Counted from the stretch's first letter, positions 33,199 through 42,417 are shown. The stretch is DNA of 53,816 bases from Bacillus sp. FJAT-27264 (GCF_001682855.1 NZ_MAQW01000030.1:335968-389783); one strand, 5' to 3'. Notes: generated by a model from the letters alone, not told the origin. Made by a program: numbers and translations.

Positions 33199-33868
33199 TC
33201 AACAACGTCACCTCATTACCGTTACTAACCCGCGCTCACCTATATCGGAAGCTTTCCGCGCGCTGCGGACGAATATTGATTTTTCTTCGGTGGATGAGAA
33301 GATCCAGATCATTATGATTACCTCCTCCGGTCCGGAAGAAGGTAAGTCCACTGTTTCGGCCAACCTGGCTGCTGCATATGCGCAGTCTGATAAGAAAGTG
33401 CTGTTAATTGATGGCGATTTGCGCAAGCCTACCGCCCATAAGACATTTAAGCTCAGTAACCGCTATGGACTATCGTCTCTACTGTCCAAGCAGGCTGATC
33501 TGGAGGATGTAGTGCAGGAGTCGGGTGTACCTAACCTATCCCTGATCACATCAGGACCACTTCCGCCGAACCCGGCTGAGATGATGGCCTCCAACCGCAT
33601 GACCACCGTGCTTCAGGAAATGCGTGAAGTATTCGATATTGTGATTATCGATACACCTCCACTCCTGGCAGTGACCGATGCGCAGATTGTGGCTTCGAAG
33701 AGCGATGGCGTAATCATGGTAGTCAGCTACGGTAAGGTAAAACGAGATATTGCGATGAAAGCCAAGTCCGGTCTGGATCGGGTAGGGGCGAAGATGCTGG
33801 GCGTCGTGTTGAATAACGTTAAACGCAAGGCCAGCGAGGGTTATTACTATTACTATTACGGAAATTAA
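33179..33868 (+). CDS. BY-family tyrosine kinase (CpsD/YwqD-like)
   Basis: A 229-residue cytosolic ATPase. Walker A SSGPEEGKSTVSANLA is near 49-60, Walker A' LLIDGDLRKP near 78, and Walker B VIIDTPP near 156. The C-terminus ends in six consecutive tyrosines (SEGYYYYYYGN), the autophosphorylation cluster. It cycles with the phosphatase encoded at 29415 to control polymerisation and export. ATG 33179 (AGGGGA eight bases upstream) is preferred; the open frame extends to 33113 but that part lies within the Wzz-like gene. Confidence 0.94.
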   Translation: MSQSPNNQQRHLITVTNPRSPISEAFRALRTNIDFSSVDEKIQIIMITSSGPEEGKSTVSANLAAAYAQSDKKVLLIDGDLRKPTAHKTFKLSNRYGLSSLLSKQADLEDVVQESGVPNLSLITSGPLPPNPAEMMASNRMTTVLQEMREVFDIVIIDTPPLLAVTDAQIVASKSDGVIMVVSYGKVKRDIAMKAKSGLDRVGAKMLGVVLNNVKRKASEGYYYYYYGN

Positions 33869-33909
33869 CCGGAATCGTAGGGAAAATGTTATTTTTGGAG
33901 GCACTGAAA

Positions 33910-35742
33910 ATGACAGCGAAAACTAGAATAGTTGTATTATTTCTCGTAGACCTTGCCATCATCTGGTTCAGTATTGTGACATCCTATCTGTTCCGTTTTT
34001 ATGATGACATGCCTAGGGAATATTACATCCAAATTTATCAATATGGACTGATCTCAACCGTAACCTTCGGCGGGAGCCTGATTTATTTTGGCTTATATCG
34101 GCGAATGTGGCAGTATGCCAGCATCGGAGAGATCATATCAGTCATTAAGGCTATTCTGGTAGGGGCGCTGCTCTCTTACGGCATAGCCTTCATCATTTTA
34201 CCGGAACGTGTGCCGTTTGGAGTAGAAGTTCGTTCGGTGGAGACCATTTTGGTTCTGGTAGGGGGTGTGCGTTTCTTTTGGAGGGTGATTCATAGAGAGC
34301 GAATTAACTACAAGGATACGCAGACCCACACCCTCATTGTAGGAGCAGGAGATTGCGGTACACTTATAGCCCGGGAAATGATGGGCCCGATGTTTGCTCA
34401 TAACAAGATCGTGGGATTCATTGACGACAGTATGAATAAATATCATATGTCGATATTGGGGATTCCTGTACTGGGCAATCGTTATTCTATTCCTAGCATT
34501 GTGAAGGAACGAAATATTCATGAGATTATCATTGCTATGCCATCCGTCTCTCGCACGGAGATTTCCGAAATCATTAACATTGCCAAGAAGACTGGCGCGA
34601 AGCTGAAGATTATCCCTGCACTTAATGATCTCATCGCTGGCAAAATATCCGTCAAGAAGCTGCGTGATGTCAGTGTAGAGGATTTGCTGGGACGGGAGCC
34701 CATTGTCGCAGATATGAATGGCATTCTGGGGTATGTCTATGGCAGAAGTGTGTTAGTTACCGGAGCAGGCGGGTCCATTGGTTCAGAGCTTTGTAGGCAG
34801 ATCCTACCTTTCTCACCGGACAAGCTTCTCTTGCTAGGACACGGAGAGAACAGTATCTATACCATTGAGATGGAGCTTCGCAAGAGCTTTCCAGAAGCGC
34901 AAATCGTTACAATCATTGCAGATGTACAGGACCGCACCCGGATGATGGATGTCTTCCGCAGTCATAGACCGCAAGTGGTCTTTCATGCAGCAGCACATAA
35001 ACACGTTCCCTTGATGGAGCGGAATCCTTCTGAAGCGATCAAGAATAACGTGTTCGGTACACGTAACGTAGCAGATTGTGCTGACAAATATGGCGCCCAA
35101 CGCTTCGTGATGATCTCTTCAGACAAAGCTGTGAATCCTACCAGTGTTATGGGGGCGACCAAGCGGATTGCAGAGATGTATGTGCAGAGCCTGAGTGCAA
35201 CAAGTCAGACCAAATTCTCGGCGGTGCGCTTCGGTAATGTGCTGGGTAGCCGAGGTAGTGTAATCCCGGCATTCAAACAGCAGATTGCAGCGGGTGGACC
35301 GGTAACGGTAACGCATCCTGAGATGGTACGCTATTTCATGACCATTCCAGAAGCTGTACAGCTTGTTATCCAGTCTGGCGCTTTTGCCAAAGGTGGAGAA
35401 GTATTTGTCCTGGATATGGGAGAACCGGTGAAGATCCTTACGCTGGCTGAAGATTTAATTACGTTATCCGGGTACGAGCCGTATGTAGATATTGAGATTA
35501 AGTTCTCAGGAATTCGTGAAGGCGAAAAGCTGTACGAAGAACTCCTGACGGATGAAGAGAATCTGGGAGCGACCCAGCATAACCGGATTTTCATAGGAAA
35601 ACCGGAGATTATGAACCAGAACCAGCTTGAACTTGAATTCAAGCGTCTGGAGCGTGTACTGCCTGAGGAGCCGGAAGCCATTCGGGAAGTCATTAACCAG
35701 ATTGTCCCCATGCAGCCGGTCGCACAAGCGGCGATTAGTTGA
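33910..35742 (+). CDS. UDP-GlcNAc 4,6-dehydratase, membrane type (EpsC/PglF/CapD family)
   Basis: A 610-residue protein. Four N-terminal transmembrane helices are followed by a first Rossmann-like domain (HTLIVGAGDCGTLIAREM) and a second catalytic SDR domain (VLVTGAGGSIGSELCRQI near 277). The catalytic stretch SSDKAVNPTSVMGATKR has Met where most SDRs have Tyr. The Ser-Met-Lys spacing matches WbpM/PglF-type 4,6-dehydratases. It makes UDP-4-keto-6-deoxy-GlcNAc, the first step toward UDP-bacillosamine; the aminotransferase, acetyltransferase and phosphoglycosyl transferase are all downstream. ATG 33910 is preferred because TTTTGGAGG lies just before it. Confidence 0.92.
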   Translation: MTAKTRIVVLFLVDLAIIWFSIVTSYLFRFYDDMPREYYIQIYQYGLISTVTFGGSLIYFGLYRRMWQYASIGEIISVIKAILVGALLSYGIAFIILPERVPFGVEVRSVETILVLVGGVRFFWRVIHRERINYKDTQTHTLIVGAGDCGTLIAREMMGPMFAHNKIVGFIDDSMNKYHMSILGIPVLGNRYSIPSIVKERNIHEIIIAMPSVSRTEISEIINIAKKTGAKLKIIPALNDLIAGKISVKKLRDVSVEDLLGREPIVADMNGILGYVYGRSVLVTGAGGSIGSELCRQILPFSPDKLLLLGHGENSIYTIEMELRKSFPEAQIVTIIADVQDRTRMMDVFRSHRPQVVFHAAAHKHVPLMERNPSEAIKNNVFGTRNVADCADKYGAQRFVMISSDKAVNPTSVMGATKRIAEMYVQSLSATSQTKFSAVRFGNVLGSRGSVIPAFKQQIAAGGPVTVTHPEMVRYFMTIPEAVQLVIQSGAFAKGGEVFVLDMGEPVKILTLAEDLITLSGYEPYVDIEIKFSGIREGEKLYEELLTDEENLGATQHNRIFIGKPEIMNQNQLELEFKRLERVLPEEPEAIREVINQIVPMQPVAQAAIS

Positions 35743-35774
35743 CTAATCTAACTCAAAGCAGGGGGAACCCCATA

Positions 35775-36443
35775 ATGGTAAAGAAAAAGAAGTGGAAGAA
35801 AATTGTATTCTGGACTCTCTCCATAATCATTGTACTAGGTGTTGGTGGCGCATTCGCAGCTAATTATGCCGTTGACAAGCTTATGAATTCCATGGCAGAT
35901 GGATTTGATCTGGATGCAGAAGACCCTGTTGTAGCTGATGGATCAGGTAACGATAAATCACCAAATGTGCCTGACTCTGCTAACACTAGCGTTCCAGCAC
36001 AGGAAACAGACTCTTCTAATGCAAGCCCTTCCGAGGGAGGAAATGGAACTGCGCCAACGAAGAAGCCTGCTGAAGGTGCTTCAGGGACAGCTTCAGCTGG
36101 AGACAAAGCTACTACTGGAACTTCTAAAGATGGCTATGCTGCAGAAGTCTCCAAAGACAAGGCTAAGGAAATTCAACAGAGTATCACTGTGAAAGATAAA
36201 GCAGATGTCGTATCTATTGTTCTCGGTCAACTCAGCGCCTCAGATATTAAACGGCTGCAAGAGCTTGCACAAGGCGGCTTAACCGTCGAAAAGAAGAAGG
36301 AAGCGCGCAGCATTATTCTTGGCAAGGTAAGTGAAGAACAATACAATGAGCTGTCGAAAATCGCCAAGAAATACGGGGTTAGCCAAGGGAAAACGCGTGA
36401 TCAAGTCATCCAAGAAGAGAAGGACGTGACTAAGAGTGAGTAA
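35775..36443 (+). CDS. Membrane-anchored Ser/Thr-rich protein of unknown role
   Basis: A 222-residue protein. A basic KKKKWKK patch leads to one transmembrane helix (IVFWTLSIIIVLGVGGAFAA). A disordered acidic and Ser/Thr/Gly-rich linker (about 45-120) follows, then a helical C-terminal domain (QLSASDIKRLQELAQGGLTV, KVSEEQYNELSKIAKKYGVS). The orientation is likely outside-facing. GGGGGAA lies seven bases before ATG 35775. It overlaps the next gene by eight bases. I know no family function; its position between dehydratase and phosphoglycosyl transferase suggests a role in glycan export or attachment. Confidence 0.72.
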   Translation: MVKKKKWKKIVFWTLSIIIVLGVGGAFAANYAVDKLMNSMADGFDLDAEDPVVADGSGNDKSPNVPDSANTSVPAQETDSSNASPSEGGNGTAPTKKPAEGASGTASAGDKATTGTSKDGYAAEVSKDKAKEIQQSITVKDKADVVSIVLGQLSASDIKRLQELAQGGLTVEKKKEARSIILGKVSEEQYNELSKIAKKYGVSQGKTRDQVIQEEKDVTKSE

Positions 36444-37491
36444 ATTAAAAGTTTCAGCCGTTATGTTGAGCCTGGCAGTATTAATCAATGTCGCGCCATT
36501 ATCTGTATCCGCTCCGGCTTCGGTAGCTGCGGCATCCACAACCACCAAGACTAGTTCCATTAAAGTACAGACTGTAGATGTGAAAATGGTGTTTGACGGC
36601 GTATCCCTCCAGCCGCCAGTAGGACAACATGTATTTATGTACAACAATTCTACCTATGTACCACTTCGCTTCATGTCTTATGCACTGCAAAAATCGGTGA
36701 GCTGGGATGCTAAGAACTTGAAGGTGACCGTAGCTGAGCCTAGCAGTTCAGAGTTGGTTGTGATCAAGGAATTCTTGATGAATGCATCTGGCAATCAAGC
36801 CAGTTCCGCAGCTGCAAAAAATATTACATTAAATAGCATCGATGCAAGTTATGTATTTGGCGGTTCAGCCAAAAAATTGCCTGCGGGCCAATCCAGCTAT
36901 ATCCTGAATGGCTCCGTATATGTACCACTACGTTTTTTATCGGAATCTGTCGGTAAATCTATTAGCTGGGATCAGAAAACAAAGACGATTACCGCAGTAT
37001 CTTCAGCCGCTAACGAACAAGAGGGCAAGAACAACCCAGGCTCCAATCAGCCTGTTAACACCAAATCCCCTACAGCGACTACTGCACCATCTGCAACACC
37101 AACTCCAACAGGCGCAGCAGCAGGTAATGCAGGCGGTAGCGGCGGTGCAGGTGGCGGAGGAACAGGAAGCGATAAAGTTTCCTATGAATCCATTACTAGC
37201 GCAACGGAAGGTAAGCTGAATGCGCTCAAAGCTGAGAGTGAATCTGCATTATTCAGTACGGCTATGGAGTACATCGCAGCCAAAGATGATGCCGAGAAGA
37301 AAACGGCCATCAAGGCAAAGGGTGTTCAGCAACTGAATTCCTTCAAAGCAACATTCAATAGCATAATTGCAGATGCTGAACAAAAACTGAACGCGAACGG
37401 TTACAGTACAGCGATCATTAGTGAATATAGAAGTGCTTTTGAGGCGACTTTGAAACAAGGATTGGCATTGGCAGAAGGATTGGCGGGTTAA
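36436..37491 (+). CDS. Secreted protein with two stalk (copper amine oxidase N-like) domains
   Basis: A 351-residue exported protein with a GTG start; the binding site GAAGGA is about 13 bases upstream, so coupling to the previous gene is likely. A signal peptide is followed by two similar domains with the hallmarks YVPLRFMSYALQKSVSWDAK and YVPLRFLSESVGKSISWDQK. A Pro/Thr/Gly-rich linker then leads to a helical C-terminal domain (GKLNALKAESESALFSTAME). Stalk domains are non-enzymatic surface modules in Paenibacillus. A weak terminator overlaps its stop codon. Role in glycan assembly is unknown. Confidence 0.75.
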   Translation: MSKLKVSAVMLSLAVLINVAPLSVSAPASVAAASTTTKTSSIKVQTVDVKMVFDGVSLQPPVGQHVFMYNNSTYVPLRFMSYALQKSVSWDAKNLKVTVAEPSSSELVVIKEFLMNASGNQASSAAAKNITLNSIDASYVFGGSAKKLPAGQSSYILNGSVYVPLRFLSESVGKSISWDQKTKTITAVSSAANEQEGKNNPGSNQPVNTKSPTATTAPSATPTPTGAAAGNAGGSGGAGGGGTGSDKVSYESITSATEGKLNALKAESESALFSTAMEYIAAKDDAEKKTAIKAKGVQQLNSFKATFNSIIADAEQKLNANGYSTAIISEYRSAFEATLKQGLALAEGLAG

Positions 37492-37506
37492 TATCCGCCA
37501 TTCTTT
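37481..37506 (+). terminator. Weak terminator/attenuator within the glycan operon
   Basis: TGGCGG (37481-37486) pairs with CCGCCA (37495-37500) around a loop holding the stop codon of the stalk gene, then TTCTTT. The six-pair stem and broken T-run suggest partial termination. TATAAT follows at 37506-37511 but has no good -35. Confidence 0.45.
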
Positions 37507-37536
37507 ATAATCAGAAAAGCAGAGGTTGAGAACTGA

Positions 37537-38154
37537 ATGAAACCCTATTTGGCTATTAAAAGAATGTTTGATTGGATTGCTGCTTTGTTTCTGATTATTG
37601 TGACTTCTCCTATCATGGTAGCAGCAATAGTAGCAATCAAAAAAGATTCCAAAGGCCCAATTCTATTTCGTCAGCAACGGCCTGGTAAGAAAGGTAAGGT
37701 TTTTACTGTTTATAAATTTAGAACAATGACTTTGGAAAAAGATATGGAAGGAAATTTTTTGCCAGATATTGAACGGATGACCAGGGTAGGTTCTTTTTTA
37801 CGCAAGAGTAGTGTTGATGAACTCCCACAGCTATTTAATATCTTAAGAGGTGAAATGAGTTTTATTGGTCCTCGCCCCTTACTTGTACAGTATCTTGAAC
37901 ATTACACACCTGAACAAAATCGCAGACATGAAGTGGTGCCAGGCATATCTGGTTGGGCTCAAGTGAACGGTAGAAATACAATCAGTTGGGAAGACAAATT
38001 TAACTATGATGTTTGGTATGTAGATCATATAAGCTTTATGCTGGATGCGAAAATTGTTTTTAAAACGATAAAAAATGTTGTGATTCGTGATGGAATTAAT
38101 AGCTCAGAAACCAACACGATGCCTATTTTTACTGGAGATACTTTGAAGGGTTAA
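37537..38154 (+). CDS. Phosphoglycosyl transferase (EpsL/PglC-like sugar transferase)
   Basis: A 205-residue monotopic membrane enzyme. A hydrophobic re-entrant helix (MFDWIAALFLIIVTSPIMVA) precedes VYKFRTM and the core VDELPQLFNILRGEMSFIGP, the bacterial sugar transferase signature. VPGISGWAQVNGRN completes it. It attaches the first sugar phosphate to undecaprenyl phosphate. The short PglC-like form together with bacillosamine genes predicts diNAcBac-1-phosphate as substrate. AGAGGTTGAG lies before the ATG. It is the first gene of the AT-rich section. Confidence 0.92.
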   Translation: MKPYLAIKRMFDWIAALFLIIVTSPIMVAAIVAIKKDSKGPILFRQQRPGKKGKVFTVYKFRTMTLEKDMEGNFLPDIERMTRVGSFLRKSSVDELPQLFNILRGEMSFIGPRPLLVQYLEHYTPEQNRRHEVVPGISGWAQVNGRNTISWEDKFNYDVWYVDHISFMLDAKIVFKTIKNVVIRDGINSSETNTMPIFTGDTLKG

Positions 38155-38186
38155 TTTCAATAGTGTGGAGATTGGGTGATTATGAA

Positions 38187-38825
38187 TTGTCGAAACTATT
38201 GATATTGGGTGCAGGTGGACATGGTAAAGCTGTTGCAGATGCAGCAATGGCAACAGGCTCTTGGAGTGGTATAGCTTTCTTAGATAGCAATAAGAATCTT
38301 AAAGAAGTTCTAGGATTCCCAATAGTCGGAGGTATAGATGACTACACGCTTTTTCTCGAACGTTTTCCAGCAGCATTTGTTGCTATAGGACATAACAAGA
38401 CTAGACTACTTTGGCTCGAAAAACTTGAGCAGGCAGGGTTTCAAATCCCGACTATTATTCATCCGGCTAGTACAATAAGTAGATTTAGTAGTATTGGAAG
38501 TGGAAGTATTGTTATGGCTGGAGTGGTGGTTAATGCTGCTACTACCATTGGAGAAGGGTGTATCCTTAACACATCAAGTTCAATTGACCATGATTGCGTT
38601 GTAGAAAAAGGAGTGCACATATCTCCAGGAGTGAATGTTAGTGGTACTGTCAGCATCAAAAGCTATACTTGGCTTGGGGTGGGTGCAAAAGTATCCAATA
38701 ACATTACTATTGGTTCAAATGTTACTGTAGCTGCTGGAGCTGTGGTCATCAACAACGTATCTGATCATGTAATGGTAGCAGGGGTGCCTGCAAAAATAAA
38801 AAAAGACTTCGGAGATGAACGGTGA
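38187..38825 (+). CDS. Hexapeptide acetyltransferase (PglD/NeuD/EpsM family)
   Basis: A roughly 212-residue left-handed beta-helix acetyltransferase. The N-terminal LLILGAGGHGKAVADAA is the UDP-sugar-binding half. SSSIDHDCVVEKGVHISPG contains the catalytic His, and hexapeptide repeats follow (TIGSNVTVAAGAVV). It would N-acetylate UDP-4-amino-6-deoxy-GlcNAc to give UDP-diNAcBac. I prefer TTG 38187 (GGGTGAT six bases upstream, and the family starts SKLLILGAGGHG); GTG 38163 adds eight residues and has a distant binding site. It overlaps the aminotransferase gene by one base. Confidence 0.88.
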   Translation: MSKLLILGAGGHGKAVADAAMATGSWSGIAFLDSNKNLKEVLGFPIVGGIDDYTLFLERFPAAFVAIGHNKTRLLWLEKLEQAGFQIPTIIHPASTISRFSSIGSGSIVMAGVVVNAATTIGEGCILNTSSSIDHDCVVEKGVHISPGVNVSGTVSIKSYTWLGVGAKVSNNITIGSNVTVAAGAVVINNVSDHVMVAGVPAKIKKDFGDER

Positions 38826-39964
38826 TGAATGAACGGATTTTTTTATCCCCCCCGCATATGAGCGGAAATGAAATGAAATACATACAAGAAGCTTTTGATA
38901 CTAACTGGATTGCTCCGCTGGGTACTAATGTAGATAAGTTTGAAGAAGAATTATGCGAGTATGTTGGAGTTGACCACGGGCTAGCATTGTCCTCTGGTAC
39001 AGCAGGAATCCATTTGGCATTGAAATATTTTGGAGTTGGCCCTGGAGATTACGTATTTTGTTCAGACCTAACTTTTGCAGGAAGCTGCAACCCTATCCTC
39101 TATGAATATGCAAATCCAGTATTTATTGACTCAGAACCTGAAAGCTGGAATATGTCCCCGATTGCTTTAGAAAAAGCCTTTGATTGGGCCAAAAAAGAAA
39201 ATAAAATGCCTAAGGCAGTTATTATAGTTGATTTATATGGTCAGAGTGCCGATTATGACTCGCTGCTTCCAATTTGTGAGCGTTTCGGAGTTCCTGTTAT
39301 TGAGGATGCTGCTGAGGCGCTAGGTGCTACGTATAAAGGAAAGAAATGTGGTTCATTTGGTCATATTAGTATTTTCTCATTCAATGGCAACAAGATTATC
39401 ACTACTTCTGGTGGTGGAATGGTTGTTTCCAATGATGAAGAGGCTATAAAGAAAATGCGTTTCTGGGCAACACAGTCTAAAGAGCAAGCAAAGCATTATG
39501 AACATAAAGAAGTTGGATACAATTACAGAATGTCTAACATTAGTGCGGGGATAGGGCGAGGACAGTTACAGGCTTTGGACGGTTTTATTCAATCACGAAA
39601 ATCTATTAATGCTGAATATAGAGCCCTACTGAGCAATCTTCCTGTCGAATTTATGCCTTTTTCTAGTTATGGTGAACCGAATTACTGGCTGTCTGTCTTG
39701 ACTGTAACTGCTAATGAGCCTGACATACAAGAAGTAATTTTAAATGAGCTTGAAAAAGAAAACATAGAGGCACGTCCTGTATGGAAGCCGATGCATTTGC
39801 AGCCTCTTTTCTGCAATGAGGTGTTCTTCGCACACACAGATAAGCAATCAGACAGACTCTTTAAAACAGGTATATGTCTGCCCTCTGGTACTGGAATGTC
39901 TAGCAGTGATTTGCAAAGGGTTGTTGGAATAATTAATGAGTCTTTAAAAGCAGTGATGAAATGA
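38825..39964 (+). CDS. DegT/DnrJ/EryC1 PLP aminotransferase (PglE/EpsN-like)
   Basis: A 379-residue enzyme. ALSSGTAGIHLALKYFGVGP binds the cofactor phosphate, VIEDAAEALGATYKGKKCG supplies the Asp for the pyridine nitrogen, and SFNGNKIITTSGGGM carries the Schiff-base Lys. It would aminate the 4-keto sugar made by the dehydratase at 33910. Start ATG 38825 follows GGAG and overlaps the upstream stop (TGATG); it also overlaps the next gene (ATGA), so this run is tightly coupled. Confidence 0.93.
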   Translation: MNERIFLSPPHMSGNEMKYIQEAFDTNWIAPLGTNVDKFEEELCEYVGVDHGLALSSGTAGIHLALKYFGVGPGDYVFCSDLTFAGSCNPILYEYANPVFIDSEPESWNMSPIALEKAFDWAKKENKMPKAVIIVDLYGQSADYDSLLPICERFGVPVIEDAAEALGATYKGKKCGSFGHISIFSFNGNKIITTSGGGMVVSNDEEAIKKMRFWATQSKEQAKHYEHKEVGYNYRMSNISAGIGRGQLQALDGFIQSRKSINAEYRALLSNLPVEFMPFSSYGEPNYWLSVLTVTANEPDIQEVILNELEKENIEARPVWKPMHLQPLFCNEVFFAHTDKQSDRLFKTGICLPSGTGMSSSDLQRVVGIINESLKAVMK

Positions 39965-41073
39965 AAATTGTTATTATAGCAGGCTATACTCCATCACTTA
40001 TTAACTTCAGGGGAGATATGATCAAAGCTTTCGTCAAAAACGGTAATGAGGTAATAGCGGTAGGACCAGAGGCGGGATATGAAGAGCAAATAGCAGAGCT
40101 AGGTGCACGCTTTATTCAGCTTCCAATCGCAAGGACCGGGACTAATCCTTTAAGTGATCTTTCTCTAATAAAAAGAATATACAAGCTCATCAGAAATGAG
40201 AGTCCAGATTTGGTTTTTAGTTATACCATAAAACCTGTGATTTTTGGTTCTATTGCAGCACGATTAGCAGGTGTTAAGAACATTTATGCTATGCTTACAG
40301 GTCTGGGATATGTCTTTGTAGCAAAAGGTGGGAAAGCATTTATCCTTCGAACGATAAGTAAATCTCTCTATTGGACTGCCTTGAGGAATTGTAAAAAGGT
40401 TTTATTTCAAAATCCAGATGATCTGAACGAATTTGTTTCTAATCGTTTAGTCAATTTAGAAAAGACGGCATTAATTAATGGATCTGGTGTTAATCTAGAT
40501 TATTTTCAACAGGTACCATTGCCAACAAAAACAACATTCCTGATGATTTGCAGAATTATCAAGGATAAAGGGGTATTGGAGTACCTAAAAGCCGCTGAAA
40601 TAGTTAAGAAAAAATATCCTCAAGTTCAATTTTCTTTAGTAGGTCCATTTGACGTAAATCCTAATTCGCTGGCATATGATGATCTGAAGTCATATGTGGA
40701 CTCGGGAATTGTAGACTATTTGGGAGAAACGAAGGATGTTAGACCTTTTATTGGACAAGCTTCTGTATTTGTTCTTCCTTCTTACAGAGAAGGTACTCCG
40801 CGTACAGTATTAGAGGCAATGGCTATGGGAAGAGCAATAATTACTACTGATGCCCCGGGATGTCGAGAGACCGTTGTCGATGGGGTAAATGGATTTTTGG
40901 TTCCAGTAAAGGATGTCGAGAGATTAGCACAAGCCATGCTTAGATTAGTGGAGAATGAAAATGAGCTTCGTGAAAAAGCATTCAATAGTCTTGAAATTTG
41001 TAAAACGAAGTACGATGTCAATAAAGTCAATAGAGCTATAATGGATTATTTGAATATTGATCAAAGAGCATAA
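39961..41073 (+). CDS. GT4 glycosyltransferase (EpsD/PglA-like)
   Basis: A 370-residue GT-B enzyme. The N-terminal MKIVIIAGYTPSLINFRGDM and SPDLVFSYTIKPVIFGSIAA bind the acceptor side. The C-terminal lobe has FLMICRIIKDKGVLEYLKA and the donor site SYREGTPRTVLEAMAMGRAI. Members related to PglA add the second sugar to undecaprenyl-linked diNAcBac. It overlaps the aminotransferase stop by four bases. Donor sugar is not certain; GalNAc or a derivative is likely given the epimerase downstream. Confidence 0.9.
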   Translation: MKIVIIAGYTPSLINFRGDMIKAFVKNGNEVIAVGPEAGYEEQIAELGARFIQLPIARTGTNPLSDLSLIKRIYKLIRNESPDLVFSYTIKPVIFGSIAARLAGVKNIYAMLTGLGYVFVAKGGKAFILRTISKSLYWTALRNCKKVLFQNPDDLNEFVSNRLVNLEKTALINGSGVNLDYFQQVPLPTKTTFLMICRIIKDKGVLEYLKAAEIVKKKYPQVQFSLVGPFDVNPNSLAYDDLKSYVDSGIVDYLGETKDVRPFIGQASVFVLPSYREGTPRTVLEAMAMGRAIITTDAPGCRETVVDGVNGFLVPVKDVERLAQAMLRLVENENELREKAFNSLEICKTKYDVNKVNRAIMDYLNIDQRA

Positions 41074-41093
41074 TATGATTCCGGAGGGTTTAT

Positions 41094-42416
41094 ATGGCTG
41101 CGCTTTACGAAGGGATAGAAAAAAAGGAAATAAAACTATCAATTATTGGTCTTGGTTATGTAGGGATGCCTCTTGCTATAGCTTTTGCTAAAGTTGCCAA
41201 TGTAATTGGATTTGATATCTCACGTAATAAGGTTGAAGAGTATAGACGGGGTATTGATGTAACCAACGAAGTGGGGAATATGGAATTAGCTGATACATCG
41301 GCGTATTTTACCTGGGAAGAAAAGTATCTCCAAGATGCCAAGTTTCATATCGTAGCAGTACCCACTCCTATAAATAAAGATAAAACTCCTGATCTAACCC
41401 CGCTAATTTCTGCCAGCAGAACATTGGGGAGAAATCTTACTAAAGACTCTATTGTAGTTTTTGAATCAACTGTATATCCGGGTGTAACGGAAGATGTATG
41501 CGTTCCTATTCTGGAGGAACTTTCTAATTTAAAATGTGGAGTCGACTTTAAAGTGGGCTATTCGCCTGAGAGAATTAATCCAGGTGATAAATTACATAGA
41601 CTGGAAACGATTGTAAAAGTTGTTGCTGGTATGGACGAAGATTCTCTAGAACAAATTTCAAAAATATACGGTTTGGTCATTGAAGCTGGTGTGTACAAAG
41701 CAGAGAGCATTAAAGTTGCAGAAGCTGCAAAAGTAATTGAAAATTCACAAAGAGATATTAATATAGCGTTTATGAATGAACTCTCAATTATTTTTAATAA
41801 GCTGGGTATTGATACACAAGCTGTTTTAAAAGCAGCAGGCACTAAATGGAACTTTCTTAATTTTAGTCCTGGCCTAGTAGGGGGGCACTGTATTGGTGTA
41901 GATCCATATTATCTTACATACAAGGCAGAAGAGGTAGGATATCACTCTCAAATTATTTTGTCGGGCAGAAGAATAAATGATGGAATGGGCAAATATGTAG
42001 CCGAGAATGTAGTTAAAAATCTTATAACAGCAGATCTCTCCATTCATGACGCCAAAGTTGCAATATTAGGATTTACATTCAAAGAAGATTGCCCTGATAC
42101 AAGAAATAGTAAAGTAATAGATATAGTTAATGAATTAAAAGAATATAAAATTACCCCAGTTATCTATGATCCAACAGCTGATAGTAAAGAGGCAGAAAGA
42201 GAATACGGAATAACGTTTACCGATTTTCAAAGTATTGAAGATGTGGATGCAATTGTTATAGCGGTGTCTCACAGAGAATTTTTAGAAATGAATCTAAGTG
42301 ATTTTGATAAATTATTCAAAAATGTAGATAACCAAAAGAAAATAATCATAGATGTGAAAGCGATATTGAACAGAAAAGAAATAGAAGACCTAAATTACCG
42401 ATATTGGAGATTATAA
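41094..42416 (+). CDS. UDP-N-acetylhexosamine 6-dehydrogenase (TviB/WbpA-like)
   Basis: A 440-residue NAD-dependent enzyme. The Rossmann start is SIIGLGYVGMPLAIAF, FESTVYPGVTEDVC follows, and the catalytic Cys is in GGHCIGVDPYYL. AILGFTFKEDCPDTRNSKV marks the C-terminal UDP-binding domain. The sequence style (VGYSPERINPGD, KWNFLNFSPGLVGG) is TviB-like, so UDP-GlcNAc or UDP-GalNAc is oxidised to the uronic acid. GGAGGG lies before the ATG. It is two bases from the epimerase gene. Confidence 0.92.
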   Translation: MAALYEGIEKKEIKLSIIGLGYVGMPLAIAFAKVANVIGFDISRNKVEEYRRGIDVTNEVGNMELADTSAYFTWEEKYLQDAKFHIVAVPTPINKDKTPDLTPLISASRTLGRNLTKDSIVVFESTVYPGVTEDVCVPILEELSNLKCGVDFKVGYSPERINPGDKLHRLETIVKVVAGMDEDSLEQISKIYGLVIEAGVYKAESIKVAEAAKVIENSQRDINIAFMNELSIIFNKLGIDTQAVLKAAGTKWNFLNFSPGLVGGHCIGVDPYYLTYKAEEVGYHSQIILSGRRINDGMGKYVAENVVKNLITADLSIHDAKVAILGFTFKEDCPDTRNSKVIDIVNELKEYKITPVIYDPTADSKEAEREYGITFTDFQSIEDVDAIVIAVSHREFLEMNLSDFDKLFKNVDNQKKIIIDVKAILNRKEIEDLNYRYWRL

Positions 42417-42417
42417 A

